A DNA stretch of 45,952 nucleotides, from contig JAHEHN010000019.1 of NCBI GenBank assembly GCA_024644515.1, forward strand, positions 2,115 through 48,066, written 5' to 3'. The notes under the pieces are model-generated. The model saw only the letters and a program-made list of their open reading frames with translations. It was not told the DNA's origin and made no database searches. The stretch comes from Gammaproteobacteria bacterium. GTDB taxonomy: Bacteria; Pseudomonadota; Gammaproteobacteria; Pseudomonadales; Pseudohongiellaceae. The stretch's first letter is position 1. Each line of letters opens with the position of its first letter. Shown here piece by piece: positions 9,112 to 18,525 of the stretch. The position numbers and the translations under genes are program-made.

Positions 9112-9125
9112 ACAGGATAATTTCG

Positions 9126-10301
9126 TTATGCAATATTATTGCGGAGTAGTCTTAACAGGGAATTTTCAGCTTCAATGACGCTATCTGATTGCTGCTGCGT
9201 TGCATTTATTGATTCAATAATAACTTCTACTTCACCATCAAGATCCAGCACCTGAATTTGCAAGGAAAAATATTCTTGAGGTTCATCCTTGCTAAAAACG
9301 CCATTTAACGTAAAGATTTTGCCAAACAGCCCCGGCTCTTCTTCATCGGTTTCTGTTGGAATAACATAATTAACCTCAAAAACGCCTTGATCAATACTGC
9401 CAGCAATTATTTCAATTTCAGCTCTTCGCAAGGCCCTGTCGATCGCCGCCCAGCTTCGATCAAAGCCGGCTTCGAGATGCAGGATGTCTTTTCCACCCGG
9501 TGTACTGAGAATGTTTGCCTTACCGCGGCCATCAATATTTTCAGCAAGAAAAGAAACGGTAGATGCCTGATAAAGATCAGCCACATCCACCAGATAGTTC
9601 GACAAATCCGTTAGAAAGTCATACTCCACCTCGGGATCGGTGGATGACTCTGGCCAATTCACCTGATCAAGTACCGGTATTGATTGACCTACAGCAAGGT
9701 GCAGCAAACGAATTTCGGCACTGTCATTCTGGAAACCCGGCTCCACCGTCACACGTATTTTTTCTTTGGTAAGACTATTACCTGCAAGCACGAACCAGCC
9801 TGTATCAAGAACACCTCTGGTTGGGCTTTCAAATGCGACCCCAATGCTCTTGCTGGTCCAGTAATCCCTGATTCTCGGCCATACTTCACTGGGACTGACA
9901 TCAACCACAACCCAGCTGTCTCCGCTCATACGCTGAATAACGACACCTCTTTCAGAACGCCCACTGAAAGCTCGTGGCCTTGGTGCATCAAGAAATGCCT
10001 GAGTGCTATTATCAGGCACTTGAGGAATAACCATCAGGTCATCAATGATATAACTATCATATTCGGATGGTATTGTGGTGCGCGGCAATACTTCGGCTTC
10101 CAGGTAATCAGCTTTTCTGTCACGCAACAGGCCTTCCTCCCCGGCAATATAGTCAAGACCTGGGATGGGAACCGAGGAAAGCATGGAGCAAGCGCAAAGT
10201 GTAAACAGGGACACAAGACAACCTGCTCTCGCGGCTATTTTAAGCCCTGGAGCAGCAACTATTCCTGCGGGTAATTTTGCGGACGCCTCACTTACTTGCA
10301 T
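9126..10301 (-). CDS. bamC: Outer membrane protein assembly factor BamC
   Basis: Lipoprotein of the BAM complex that inserts beta-barrel proteins into the outer membrane. 391 residues. A rather long leader of 37 residues ends in the lipobox LCAC, lipidated Cys at 38. No alternative ATG, GTG or TTG gives a shorter leader that still covers the hydrophobic segment. An unstructured segment follows (DYIAGEEGLLRDRKADYLEAE, typical of BamC/NlpB, which wraps around BamD), then two helix-grip domains (about 105-215 and 270-390). Position between dapA and purC is the conserved order. A minus-strand TATAAA at 10382-10377, about 75 bases upstream of the ATG, could serve as a separate promoter. Confidence 0.9.
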   Translation of the reverse strand: MQVSEASAKLPAGIVAAPGLKIAARAGCLVSLFTLCACSMLSSVPIPGLDYIAGEEGLLRDRKADYLEAEVLPRTTIPSEYDSYIIDDLMVIPQVPDNSTQAFLDAPRPRAFSGRSERGVVIQRMSGDSWVVVDVSPSEVWPRIRDYWTSKSIGVAFESPTRGVLDTGWFVLAGNSLTKEKIRVTVEPGFQNDSAEIRLLHLAVGQSIPVLDQVNWPESSTDPEVEYDFLTDLSNYLVDVADLYQASTVSFLAENIDGRGKANILSTPGGKDILHLEAGFDRSWAAIDRALRRAEIEIIAGSIDQGVFEVNYVIPTETDEEEPGLFGKIFTLNGVFSKDEPQEYFSLQIQVLDLDGEVEVIIESINATQQQSDSVIEAENSLLRLLRNNIA

Positions 10302-10429
10302 AGCAGTTATTTTCTGGTTTGTTTTGATTATTTTTATCTCTGGAATTAATTGTTAGTTTTGCCAAGAACTTACTATTTTATACAGTATCAAGGCTTCCGC
10401 TCTAAAATTAGTACTTTTCTAGTCGCACA

Positions 10430-11305
10430 TTACAAGGCACCGGCTTGTTGAAGGGCTTCACGTAATTTGCCATGAAACTTTTCATCAAATTCGACCAGTG
10501 GTAACCTGATTGCGGGCCCTATCATACCCATCTCTTTCAAAGCCCATTTCACTGGAATCGGGTTTGATTCCAGAAACAGTAATTCATGCAAACTGGCAAT
10601 TTTGTTATTAACTACATTCGCCGCATCGGCCTCGCCCGCTATTGCCAGCGAGCACATTTCGTGAAGAGCGGCGGGAACCACATTTGCGGTTACAGAAATG
10701 GAGCCAACTGCGCCAGCCAACATCAATTCCAGTGAGGTAGCGTCATCCCCGGAATAGACTGCAAAATCTTTACCACAAAGCTCTAACACTTCTTTGCCTC
10801 GCGCCATATCGCCAGTGGCATCTTTTACACCCACGATATTGGGCACATCAGATAGAATTCTTATGGTTTCCGGCAACATATCGCAGGCAGTTCGGCCCGG
10901 GACATTGTATAAAATCTGCGGGATATCAACAGTTTCAGCAATTTTACGATAATGCTCAACCAGGCCTCGCTGGGTTGGCTTGTTGTAATAAGGCGTTACC
11001 AAAAGACAGGCATCAGCGCCGGCTTTCTTTGCTGCCTGGGTAAGCTCAATGGCTTCAGTAGTTGAGTTGGCTCCGGTACCGGCAATAACAGGAATTCTTC
11101 CGGCTATCTCTTTTACTACATGAGTAATAACGGTGCAGTGTTCATCGATGTCCAAAGTGGCGGATTCACCCGTAGTCCCTACTGCCACTATCGCGTCAGT
11201 CCCCTGTTCAACATGCCATTCCAGCAGACGTGACATAGCAGGCAAATCAAGACTTCCATCTGCTTGCAGCGGGGTAACAATTGCAACAATACTGCCCTTT
11301 ATCAT
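10430..11305 (-). CDS. dapA: 4-hydroxy-tetrahydrodipicolinate synthase
   Basis: Condenses pyruvate with aspartate semialdehyde, the first committed step to diaminopimelate and lysine. From the ATG at 11305 the protein is 291 residues. The Schiff-base lysine in VGVKDATGD is then residue 161, the catalytic Tyr in LYNVPGRT is 133 and the Thr pair in GTTGES is 44-45, the same numbers as E. coli DapA. A GTG two codons upstream (11311) is the alternative start. It is co-directional with bamC, with a gap of 128 bases. In Pseudomonas-type order gcvR would precede it; here it is absent. Confidence 0.97.
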   Translation of the reverse strand: MIKGSIVAIVTPLQADGSLDLPAMSRLLEWHVEQGTDAIVAVGTTGESATLDIDEHCTVITHVVKEIAGRIPVIAGTGANSTTEAIELTQAAKKAGADACLLVTPYYNKPTQRGLVEHYRKIAETVDIPQILYNVPGRTACDMLPETIRILSDVPNIVGVKDATGDMARGKEVLELCGKDFAVYSGDDATSLELMLAGAVGSISVTANVVPAALHEMCSLAIAGEADAANVVNNKIASLHELLFLESNPIPVKWALKEMGMIGPAIRLPLVEFDEKFHGKLREALQQAGAL

Positions 11306-11479
11306 ATTCACAAATAATCTCTGATTTCTAACCTGCTGTCTGCCAAAATGCTTTGCAAATCATCTTGTTAAGACAGTTTTTTTATAATTCCTGCCTGGTA
11401 ATAAATCTCATATCGGCTGAGCTGGCCAAGAGACAAAATAAATATTGACCCTGTTCAGACCGGAGGCGCGATAAAAGGG

Positions 11480-11491
11480 GCTAATATTAGC
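11480..11491. repeat. 12-bp perfect palindrome in perM-dapA gap
   Basis: GCTAATATTAGC is a perfect 12-base palindrome in the 233-base gap between the perM-type gene and dapA. It could be a small operator or chance in AT-rich DNA. The rest of the gap (11306-11538) shows no open frame and no terminator that I can support. Confidence 0.3.
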
Positions 11492-11538
11492 TTAACCCAA
11501 GGCAACTTAACACCGGAAAACAACGGGGACTTTCAGGG

Positions 11539-12630
11539 TCACACAGCGTTATCTGCAGCATTGCTAATTGGCCAGGCCCTGATGACGGCCTTCAGAAAAG
11601 TGGCCAGCGGGATGGCGAAAAACACTCCCCAGAACCCCCACAGCCCACCGAAGACCAGCACAGCAGTGATTATAGCAATGGGGTGAAGATTGACGGTTTC
11701 CGAGAAAATCAGCGGAACGAGGATGTTTCCGTCAATCAGCTGCAGAACAGTGTAGGCCACTAAAATCTGTACCAGTTCACCAGAAAAGCCCCATTGAAAA
11801 AAGGCAACCAGCAATATCGGAACCGTAACAACAGTAGCACCCACATAGGGCACTATGACCGACAGGCCGACCAACACCGCGAGAAGCAAGGGGTAGTTCA
11901 AGTCAAAAAGTGAAAACAGTACAAAACTGGAAGTCCCAACAATAAATATTTCCAGAGCTTTACCGCGAATATAGTTGGCCAGCTGGTCGTTCATTTCATG
12001 CCACACCTGGGCCATGATTGGACGTTTTTCAGGTAGCCAGCTCTCGAGAAAATTGAGGAGCTTTTCAGAGTCTTTCAACATGAAAAAGACCATGATGGGG
12101 ACCAGAATAGTGTAGACCACAATCGTCACCAGCCTGGTAATACTGGCCACCGAATAAGACAACAGAATTTGCCCTAACTGCCCTATTTCACCCTGCATAT
12201 TATCCAACCACTGCTCCACCTGGGTTTGTGAAAAAAGCTCAGGATAGTTTTCTGGTAAAAGTAAAAACAGGGAGCGTAACTGATTAACCATAGTAGGCAA
12301 TTCTTCAATGAACAAGGAAAGCCTGCTCCAGCTGAAAGGGAGAAAAAACAGGAAAATGATGAGGGTGACGCCAAGAAAGAGGACATAGACAAGATAAACG
12401 GAAATACGCCGGGGCACGTTGATTTTTACCAGCGAATTCACCAGCCCTTGCAACATGAAGGTTAGTACCATGGCCCATAAAAGCGGTGCTATCACCCCGC
12501 CCATGGTAAGCATGATAACTGTCCCTGCAACAAGTAAGAGTGTGAAGATTAGCGCTTCTTCTTCGGAAAAGTAGCGTTCATACAGTCCACTAAATACTTT
12601 AATCATGCTTTGCCTATTATTAGTTTTCAT
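11539..12630 (-). CDS. AI-2E family (PerM-type) inner membrane transporter
   Basis: 363 residues with about seven to eight transmembrane helices: two near 25-70 (LIFTLLLVAGTVIMLTMGG), one near 75-100, a soluble stretch at about 105-150, then helices near 155-190 and a group at 215-345. Sequence features of the family include SVIVPYVGATVVTVPI and GNILVPLIFSETVNLHPI. Members export diverse small molecules or ions; the substrate is not predictable here. Its place next to a TusA-like gene and bepA matches the conserved perM-tusA-bepA neighbourhood. Confidence 0.88.
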   Translation of the reverse strand: MKTNNRQSMIKVFSGLYERYFSEEEALIFTLLLVAGTVIMLTMGGVIAPLLWAMVLTFMLQGLVNSLVKINVPRRISVYLVYVLFLGVTLIIFLFFLPFSWSRLSLFIEELPTMVNQLRSLFLLLPENYPELFSQTQVEQWLDNMQGEIGQLGQILLSYSVASITRLVTIVVYTILVPIMVFFMLKDSEKLLNFLESWLPEKRPIMAQVWHEMNDQLANYIRGKALEIFIVGTSSFVLFSLFDLNYPLLLAVLVGLSVIVPYVGATVVTVPILLVAFFQWGFSGELVQILVAYTVLQLIDGNILVPLIFSETVNLHPIAIITAVLVFGGLWGFWGVFFAIPLATFLKAVIRAWPISNAADNAV

Positions 12631-12714
12631 CGCACGTTAGCATCCACGACCAACATTAACGGTAATTCCAGACAGTCACTTTTCTCATCTGGTGACGGCT
12701 GGGGCGTTTGAATA

Positions 12715-12951
12715 TCAACTCTTTTGAATCCAGTAATAAAACTTGCCGTCTGACTTTTCAATTTGAATTAACTTATTGCCACTTTGCTGCATAAAAACCT
12801 GAAAATCCCGCTCAGAACCGGGGTCAGTTGCCACTACCCTGACGACTTGCCCCGGTAGCATCTTGTTCAGGGATTGCTTGGTTTTCAGCAGAGGTAGTGG
12901 GCAAGTCAGGCCACACAAATCAAGCTCTATATCAATTGAGGTTTGCATCAC
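12715..12951 (-). CDS. TusA-family sulfurtransferase-like protein
   Basis: 78 residues, a full-length TusA/SirA/YedF-like domain. LDLCGLTCPLPLLKTKQSLNKM holds the C-P-x-P signature, with the sulfur-carrying Cys at 17 and a second Cys at 13. The C-terminal half (VVATDPGSERDFQVFMQQSGNKLI) fits the two-layer alpha/beta fold. TusA relays persulfide sulfur to tRNA thiolation and other pathways; paralogues have other partners, so the precise role is open. It is 84 bases upstream of the PerM-type gene on the same strand and divergent from bepA. Confidence 0.9.
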   Translation of the reverse strand: MMQTSIDIELDLCGLTCPLPLLKTKQSLNKMLPGQVVRVVATDPGSERDFQVFMQQSGNKLIQIEKSDGKFYYWIQKS

Positions 12952-12994
12952 GCAATTTTAGCAAGTGCACGGTAAAAAACCGAGTTAAGCTTTG

Positions 12995-13012
12995 TAATAA
13001 TGTGTATTATTA
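12995..13012. repeat. Inverted repeat in tusA-bepA divergent region
   Basis: TAATAAT (12995-13001) and ATTATTA (13006-13012) are perfect 7-bp arms separated by GTGT, midway between the divergent tusA-like and bepA genes. It may be an operator or overlapping -10 elements; AT-rich composition makes chance possible. Confidence 0.35.
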
Positions 13013-13072
13013 AGGGTCTAAAGAGGTGTAATACCTGTTTCTATCCTAAAACTTCCCCAAAATAATATAGCA

Positions 13073-14518
13073 ATGCCAATACGACGCCATTTCATGCAAG
13101 CCACTCTACTCATTCTCATCCTCTTGAGCATGGGGAGCCAGGCCTATGGACAGGTGAATTTACCGGTATTAGGTGACTCCGTCTCTGGCACCATTTCTAC
13201 CCAGCAGGAATACGAGTTTGGCAGGGAGCTGTTAAGGCAGATCCGCAGGGAAACCCCGATGCTGGATGACCCGCTGATGATGGAGTACATCATCAGCCTG
13301 ACCTACAAGTTGGCAGTGAAAAGCGAACTTCGCGACCACCGCCTGGAATTCGTTCTAATCGACAATGAAATTCTTAATGCCTTTGCCGCCCCGGGCGGCA
13401 TTGTAGGCGTCAATGCCGGACTCTTCCTGTTTGCAGAAAACGAAGGTCAGTTTGCCTCTGTACTGGCTCATGAGCTGGCACATATAAGTCAGCGCCACTA
13501 TGCACGTTCAGTCCAGGAAGCGCAGAAAAGTGCCCTGCCCAGTGTTGCTGGCCTGCTTGCCAGCCTTATTATTGCCTCAACAGTTGGTGGTGATGCCGGT
13601 CAGGCAGCACTGATGACCACTCAGGCTGTCGGCCAGGAAAACAGGTTACGTTACAGCAGGAGTAATGAACAGGAAGCTGATCGTATTGGCATTCGTACAC
13701 TCTACAATGCCGGCTTCGATCCCAACGACATGGCAGGAATGTTTGAACAGATGATGCGTATGCAAAGCTTTTCCCGCAGATTACCGGAATTCCTGTCGAC
13801 CCATCCTCTTGATGAGAATCGCATAGCTGACAGCAAAAACCGCTCCAATGTACTGCCACCGGTCCAGCATGCCCAGAGCATTGAGTTCCTGCTTATGAAA
13901 CAAAGGGCCACACTGCATTACGCCAATAACAAGGATGCCGTAATTCAGGCTTTGCAAAGAGATTTACCGCAGCTCAATGGTGTCGAGAAAGATGCTGCGA
14001 TCTATGGCATTGCATTGGGACAACTTTATAACGGCCAGCATGTTCAGGCCTCGCAAACTCTGGACAGTCTGTTAAAGAAGGACTCTACCCGAATTACCTA
14101 TGTCATGCTGGAAGCAGACATTGCTCGTGAAGCTGGAAATTTTCCAAAGGCTCTCGGCATTCTCGAGAAAAACCTGAGAATTAACCCTGACAACCACCCT
14201 CTCTCCATGTCCTATGCGAAAACGCTAAATGTCAATGGTCGCTATGGCGATGCAGCTGCCGCTTTGGAAAAACAATCTCTGGTTAGACCAAATGATCCGG
14301 AATTGTGGTACCAACTGGCAGAAATTCAGGGGAAAGCCGGAAATATCAGTAAACTTCATCAGGCCCGAGGCGAGTTTTACATTACCATTGGTGATTTTAC
14401 CCGTGCCCGCAACCAGTTTAACCTTGCCCTCAATATGGAAAATGACAGGTTGCTCAAAGCCCGCATACAGCAACGTCTGGATTACATTCGTAATCTTCAG
14501 AACAGATACTACCGATAG
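13073..14518 (+). CDS. bepA: Periplasmic M48 metalloprotease/chaperone BepA
   Basis: 481 residues. The signal peptide covers about residues 1-26 (hydrophobic LILILLSM, cleavage after AYG). The M48 domain has the zinc motif LAHELAHISQRH (His 133, Glu 134, His 137) and the third ligand Glu 201 in SNEQEADRIG. The C-terminal half is built of TPR repeats (about 310-470). BepA promotes correct LptD disulfide formation and degrades stalled outer-membrane proteins at BAM, so its location a few genes from bamC is fitting, though the genes are on opposite strands. Length matches E. coli BepA (487). Confidence 0.92.
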   Translation: MPIRRHFMQATLLILILLSMGSQAYGQVNLPVLGDSVSGTISTQQEYEFGRELLRQIRRETPMLDDPLMMEYIISLTYKLAVKSELRDHRLEFVLIDNEILNAFAAPGGIVGVNAGLFLFAENEGQFASVLAHELAHISQRHYARSVQEAQKSALPSVAGLLASLIIASTVGGDAGQAALMTTQAVGQENRLRYSRSNEQEADRIGIRTLYNAGFDPNDMAGMFEQMMRMQSFSRRLPEFLSTHPLDENRIADSKNRSNVLPPVQHAQSIEFLLMKQRATLHYANNKDAVIQALQRDLPQLNGVEKDAAIYGIALGQLYNGQHVQASQTLDSLLKKDSTRITYVMLEADIAREAGNFPKALGILEKNLRINPDNHPLSMSYAKTLNVNGRYGDAAAALEKQSLVRPNDPELWYQLAEIQGKAGNISKLHQARGEFYITIGDFTRARNQFNLALNMENDRLLKARIQQRLDYIRNLQNRYYR

Positions 14519-14546
14519 TTCCCTTGAGTTTTTAGACTTTTTCTAT

Positions 14547-15623
14547 TCAGGCATCTTGCTGTGATTGACGAAAGTCCAGCATACGTTGCAGGGGAACCAT
14601 TGCCTTTTCACATAATGACGGGTCGACGTGAATCTCATTACTACCGTTTAACAGCGAATCATAAAGTGACTCCAGAGTATTCATGCCCATCCAGGGACAC
14701 TGGGCACAACTGCGACAAGTCGCCCCTTCCCCGGCTGTTGGTGCCAAAATAAACTCCTTGTCCGGCGCCAGTTGTTGCATTTTGTAAAATATTCCGGCAT
14801 CGGTTGCCACGATGAAAGTCTTTTCCGGTCTTTCGCAAGCCGCCTTGATAATCTGTGTTGTTGAACCAACCACATCAGCCTGCTCCAGTATTGCCATTGG
14901 CGACTCTGGATGCGCCAGTATTGCTGCATCAGGATATAAATGACGCATGGTATCCAGCGCACGGGTTTTAAATTCCTCATGCACGATGCAGGCGCCATCC
15001 CAGATAAGCATGTTTTCAGCGCCGGTCTTTTTCTGAATATAATTTCCCAGATGTTTGTCCGGCGCCCAGATCACGGACTTGCCTTCAGCGATCAGATGTT
15101 CCACCACATCAAGAGCAATGGCAGAGGTCACTACCCAGTCTGCCCGGGCTTTTACTTCAGCTGAGGTATTCGCATAGACCACCACTTCATGATCAGGATG
15201 CGCATCACAGAAACTGGCAAAAGTATCTGCAGGACATCCAATATCAAGAGAACAGGTCGCCTCAAGTGTTGGCATAAGGATTGTTTTTTCCGGATTGAGA
15301 ATTTTCGCTGTCTCGCCCATGAACTTAACACCGGCTACCACAATCGTTTGCGCCTCTGACTGATTGCCAAAGCGAGCCATTTCAAGTGAATCGGCAACAA
15401 AGCCGCCAGTTTCTTCAGCCAGTGATTGCAGCAAGGCATCGGTATAGTAATGGGCAACCAGAACTGCATTACGCTCATGTAACAACATGCTGATTTTCTT
15501 TTTTAATTCATCAGTCTTATCGTCAGACACTGCGCACTTGCCAGGCACCTTGTCCAGATAGGATTTTACAAAGGCTCGCTCTGCAGCGAACTCAGATTCG
15601 GTATTCTTGTTCAGTAATGTCAT
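14547..15623 (-). CDS. nadA: Quinolinate synthase
   Basis: A [4Fe-4S] enzyme that condenses iminoaspartate with dihydroxyacetone phosphate to quinolinate for NAD synthesis. From ATG 15623 the product is 358 residues. An open frame extends 34 codons upstream to 15725, but that tail ([19 protein letters not shown]) has no family counterpart and covers the promoter area, so I reject it. Typical motifs: [50 protein letters not shown], and the cluster cysteines in [15 protein letters not shown] and [10 protein letters not shown]. It is convergent with bepA, 28 bases away. Confidence 0.95.
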   Translation of the reverse strand: MTLLNKNTESEFAAERAFVKSYLDKVPGKCAVSDDKTDELKKKISMLLHERNAVLVAHYYTDALLQSLAEETGGFVADSLEMARFGNQSEAQTIVVAGVKFMGETAKILNPEKTILMPTLEATCSLDIGCPADTFASFCDAHPDHEVVVYANTSAEVKARADWVVTSAIALDVVEHLIAEGKSVIWAPDKHLGNYIQKKTGAENMLIWDGACIVHEEFKTRALDTMRHLYPDAAILAHPESPMAILEQADVVGSTTQIIKAACERPEKTFIVATDAGIFYKMQQLAPDKEFILAPTAGEGATCRSCAQCPWMGMNTLESLYDSLLNGSNEIHVDPSLCEKAMVPLQRMLDFRQSQQDA

Positions 15624-15813
15624 AAACTTTCTAAAGACCTCATAAGGACGCCTAATATACCATATTAGATTTCCCGACTTATGCAAAAAGAGCGCCGAAT
15701 ACCTGTCACTGAAAACTTTCAGCACCCGGCTTTGTAACCGTTTAAGCTGGACGCGACACAGTTAGCTGTTTATTCTTTGCTCACCAATTTTCTACGATCA
15801 TAATTAATCGCTA

Positions 15814-16782
15814 ATGGCTTCCGTTCTCCAACCAACAGATGAAAACCTTGAATTGCTGCGCGGTGTTTTACGTGATGGCGATCTGGTAGCTATCCCGACA
15901 GAAACTGTTTATGGCCTGGCCGCGAATGCATTTAATAGCTCCGCCTGTGAAAATATCTACCAGGCCAAGGGGCGTCCCGCGACTGACCCATTAATCTGTC
16001 ATGTCGCTTCAGTTTCCATTGCACAAAGCATTGCCAGTTTTAATCAGCTATCAAGACATCTTGCTGATTTGTTCTGGCCAGGCCCGTTAACCCTTATCCT
16101 GCCTAAAGCCAAGGTTATTCCTGATATTGTTACTGCCGGTCTGGACAGTGTTGGTGTTCGCTGCCCGATACATCCGGTTTTTCGCCAGTTGATAGAAAGC
16201 CTTGAGTTTCCATTAGCCGCACCAAGCGCCAACCCTTTTGCCTACATAAGCCCCACTACTGCCGCTCATGTAGCTGACAACCTGGGCGATAAAATTGACT
16301 ATATTCTTGATGGTGGACCCAGCGCCCTTGGACTCGAATCAACTATTGTTGATGCGAGGAATGAATCTGCTCCTGTTTTACTCAGACATGGCGCGTTGGG
16401 TAAAACTGAAATTGAAAATCGCGCCGGGATCAAGCTGACCGACCTTGCTTCATCAGTCACTCAGGGACCCGCTGTGGCTCCAGGCAGCGCCCTCAAACAT
16501 TACAGCCCAATGACACCACTTGTTTTGAGTACCAACCCCCTGGAAGATCATGAAACTGAAAGTTCAGCCTGCCTGTTATGGAAAAAGCCTGCCGGCAATA
16601 TATCCGGTAATGTTTTCTGGTTAAGTGCCAATGGCTCCCTTGAGGAGGCTGGCGCAAGACTATATGCCGCTCTTCATGAAATTGATCAACTGGGATTCAA
16701 ACAAATAATCGCCCAAACATTCCCCGAAGAAGATCTTGGTAGTGCGCTCAATGACCGGCTAAGGCGGGCAGCCGCAAAATAA
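15814..16782 (+). CDS. L-threonylcarbamoyladenylate synthase, long Sua5 form
   Basis: Makes threonylcarbamoyl-AMP from threonine, bicarbonate and ATP for t6A37 in ANN-decoding tRNAs. 322 residues. Residues 1-205 are the YrdC domain (VAIPTETVYGLAANA, KGRPATDPL, LFWPGPLTLILP, VGVRCPIHP, PLAAPSANP). A linker carries GPAVAPGSALKHYSP, typical of the Sua5 domain, followed by a Rossmann-like C-terminal domain to the end. It is the two-domain Sua5/YwlC type rather than the short TsaC of E. coli (about 190 residues). It is monocistronic, divergent from nadA and ends at a bidirectional terminator. Confidence 0.93.
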   Translation: MASVLQPTDENLELLRGVLRDGDLVAIPTETVYGLAANAFNSSACENIYQAKGRPATDPLICHVASVSIAQSIASFNQLSRHLADLFWPGPLTLILPKAKVIPDIVTAGLDSVGVRCPIHPVFRQLIESLEFPLAAPSANPFAYISPTTAAHVADNLGDKIDYILDGGPSALGLESTIVDARNESAPVLLRHGALGKTEIENRAGIKLTDLASSVTQGPAVAPGSALKHYSPMTPLVLSTNPLEDHETESSACLLWKKPAGNISGNVFWLSANGSLEEAGARLYAALHEIDQLGFKQIIAQTFPEEDLGSALNDRLRRAAAK

Positions 16783-16833
16783 TGTCTGCGAGATAAATTG
16801 GTATAGCTGCCAATTAACTCAAAAAAAATGCAA

Positions 16834-16866
16834 AAAAAAGGTCTGGAATTTATACCAGACCTTTTT
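16834..16866. terminator. Bidirectional terminator between sua5 and tRNA-Lys
   Basis: GGTCTGG (16840-16846) and CCAGACC (16855-16861) form a 7-bp stem with an 8-base loop. A-rich and T-rich flanks extend the pairing and give a T-run in both directions (AAAAAA before, TTTTT after). It ends the plus-strand Sua5 gene and the minus-strand tRNA-Lys transcript. Confidence 0.88.
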
Positions 16867-16870
16867 ATGG

Positions 16871-16946
16871 TGGTGGGGCGTGTGCGACTCGAACGCACGA
16901 CCAATTGGTTAAAAGCCAACTGCTCTACCGACTGAGCTAACGCCCC
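16871..16946 (-). tRNA. tRNA-Lys (anticodon UUU)
   Basis: 76 nucleotides with encoded CCA. The minus strand reads GGGGCGT acceptor, D arm GCTC-AGTCGGTA-GAGC, anticodon stem-loop GTTGG-CTTTTAA-CCAAT (UUU at 34-36), T arm GTGCG-TTCGAGT-CGCAC, acceptor ACGCCCC and then ACCA. All stems pair. Location downstream of queC is as in Pseudomonas. Its UUU anticodon is a substrate for the MnmC pathway, and Sua5-made t6A is expected at A37. Confidence 0.97.
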
Positions 16947-17155
16947 AAAACTTTCCCTTCATTTCTTGTCTAAAACATAGCTGAAAATCATGCTTTAAAC
17001 AGCGAAGACTGTATTTGCTTTAAAAGCTTTTGACCTGTATACGCCAGCATTTGCTGAACAGATCCATCGCCTAAAACAAAGGCGCACATACTACTCAAAA
17101 AGTAAAAAAAAACAAGCCCTAATCGAGCCTTATATCAAGCGGGGCGAACCTGGTT

Positions 17156-17842
17156 TTATTCGCAATAAAGGGTAGGATCATCAATACCCGCTTCGGCAAA
17201 GCCTTTTCTCCGCAAACGACAGCTGTCACACTTGCCGCAGGCTCTGCCAGCGGCGTCAGCCTGATAGCATGATGTGGTTTTACTGTAATCCACCCCCAGC
17301 TTGGTGCCCTTGCTGATTATCTCGGCTTTTGTCAGATGAATTAAAGGTGTCTTGATCTCAATGGACTCGCCCTCTACCCCCATCTTGGTAGCCAGATTAG
17401 CCATTTTCTGGAAGGCCTTGATAAAGTCTGGGCGGCAATCCGGATAACCGGAATAATCCAGAGCATTAACACCAATAAAAATAGCTCTGGCTGATAGTAC
17501 CTCGGCCCATCCCAGCGCGTAGGCCAGAAATACGGTATTGCGAGCCGGAACATAGGTAACAGGAATGCCTTCACTTTCTTCTTCCGGGACAGCTATCGCA
17601 GAATCAGTCAACGCCGATCCACCAATGCCCCGCATATCCACAGGTATAATTTTGTAATCACTAATTTCTGCTAATTTGGCCAGTTTTTCTGCTGCTTCCA
17701 GCTCTACACGATGTCTTTGCCCATAATCAAAACTAAGCCCATAACAATCGTAGCCCTGTTCCTGGGCAATGGCGAGGCAGGTGGCTGAATCCAGTCCTCC
17801 GGAAAGTAAAACGACAGCTCTTTTATTAATCTTTGCGGTCAT
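17156..17842 (-). CDS. queC: 7-cyano-7-deazaguanine synthase
   Basis: Converts 7-carboxy-7-deazaguanine to preQ0 with ATP and ammonia in queuosine synthesis. 228 residues. The PP-loop SGGLDS is at residues 14-19. A zinc site of four cysteines is near the C-terminus ([19 protein letters not shown]). [17 protein letters not shown] and [13 protein letters not shown] are family hallmarks. Its ATG lies 2 bases after the queE stop, so both are in one operon and supply consecutive steps. The stretch after its stop (17040-17155) has a run of nine T on the minus strand but no clean hairpin. Confidence 0.96.
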   Translation of the reverse strand: MTAKINKRAVVLLSGGLDSATCLAIAQEQGYDCYGLSFDYGQRHRVELEAAEKLAKLAEISDYKIIPVDMRGIGGSALTDSAIAVPEEESEGIPVTYVPARNTVFLAYALGWAEVLSARAIFIGVNALDYSGYPDCRPDFIKAFQKMANLATKMGVEGESIEIKTPLIHLTKAEIISKGTKLGVDYSKTTSCYQADAAGRACGKCDSCRLRRKGFAEAGIDDPTLYCE

Positions 17843-17844
17843 CC

Positions 17845-18492
17845 TTAATGTCCAGGTTTGTTGTCCCAGAGATATTTATGCAATTGCACCTGTAGTCTGA
17901 CATCCAGCTGATCAGCGAGTACCCATTCGGCCAATTCACGGGCTTCAAGTTCCTCGTTACTTGGTGAAAACAGGACGTCATCAACTGCATCTGTAAGCTT
18001 GAACTGGTTTACTTTTGCACAGGCCCACTCGTAGTCTTCCCTGTCACAGATGACAAATTTAACCTGGTCCAACCTGTTCAGATACGCAATATTAGCCTCA
18101 AGATTTCTCTTCACTTCCCCGGAGCCCGGAGTTTTCAGATCAAGCACTTTGATTACGCGTTCATCAACTCTGGAGACATCCATTGCCCCGCTGGTTTCCA
18201 ATGAAACTTCATAACCCAGATCGCAAAGCTGGCCCAACAACTCAATACAATTTTCCTGGGCAAGCGGTTCACCACCAGTCACAGTTATGTATTTTGTTCG
18301 GTATTGTTTCAGCTCCTGGAGAATTTGATCGAGAGAATAAATAATTCCACCACTAAAGGCATAGGCAGTATCACAATACTGACAGCGTAGCGGGCAACCG
18401 GTAAGGCGAATAAAAACGGTTGGCCGCCCAACTGTTCTGGCTTCGCCCTGAAGGGAATAAAAGATTTCGCTAATACGCAGTGTCGCGCTCAT
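17845..18492 (-). CDS. queE: 7-carboxy-7-deazaguanine synthase
   Basis: A radical SAM enzyme that contracts 6-carboxytetrahydropterin to 7-carboxy-7-deazaguanine. 215 residues. The cluster motif is C-x3-C-x2-C in [16 protein letters not shown] (Cys 33, 37, 40). The early [20 protein letters not shown] and TGGEPLAQE are diagnostic. Directly upstream of queC in the same operon and 33 bases downstream of cpoB. Confidence 0.95.
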   Translation of the reverse strand: MSATLRISEIFYSLQGEARTVGRPTVFIRLTGCPLRCQYCDTAYAFSGGIIYSLDQILQELKQYRTKYITVTGGEPLAQENCIELLGQLCDLGYEVSLETSGAMDVSRVDERVIKVLDLKTPGSGEVKRNLEANIAYLNRLDQVKFVICDREDYEWACAKVNQFKLTDAVDDVLFSPSNEELEARELAEWVLADQLDVRLQVQLHKYLWDNKPGH

Positions 18493-18525
18493 GGTTTTCT
18501 TGAAGTATTTAAAGAGGGAGAAGGA

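Noticed and set aside
9684-10274. 196-codon plus-strand frame opposite bamC
   Set aside because: It is antisense to bamC, whose reading frame, lipobox and gene order are clear; the product has no recognisable domain.
15624-15725. N-terminal extension of nadA to 15725
   Set aside because: The added 34 residues have no match to quinolinate synthases and occupy the promoter region; ATG 15623 fits the family length.
17040-17155. Terminator after queC
   Set aside because: A run of nine T exists on the minus strand (near 17103-17112), but no convincing hairpin precedes it.
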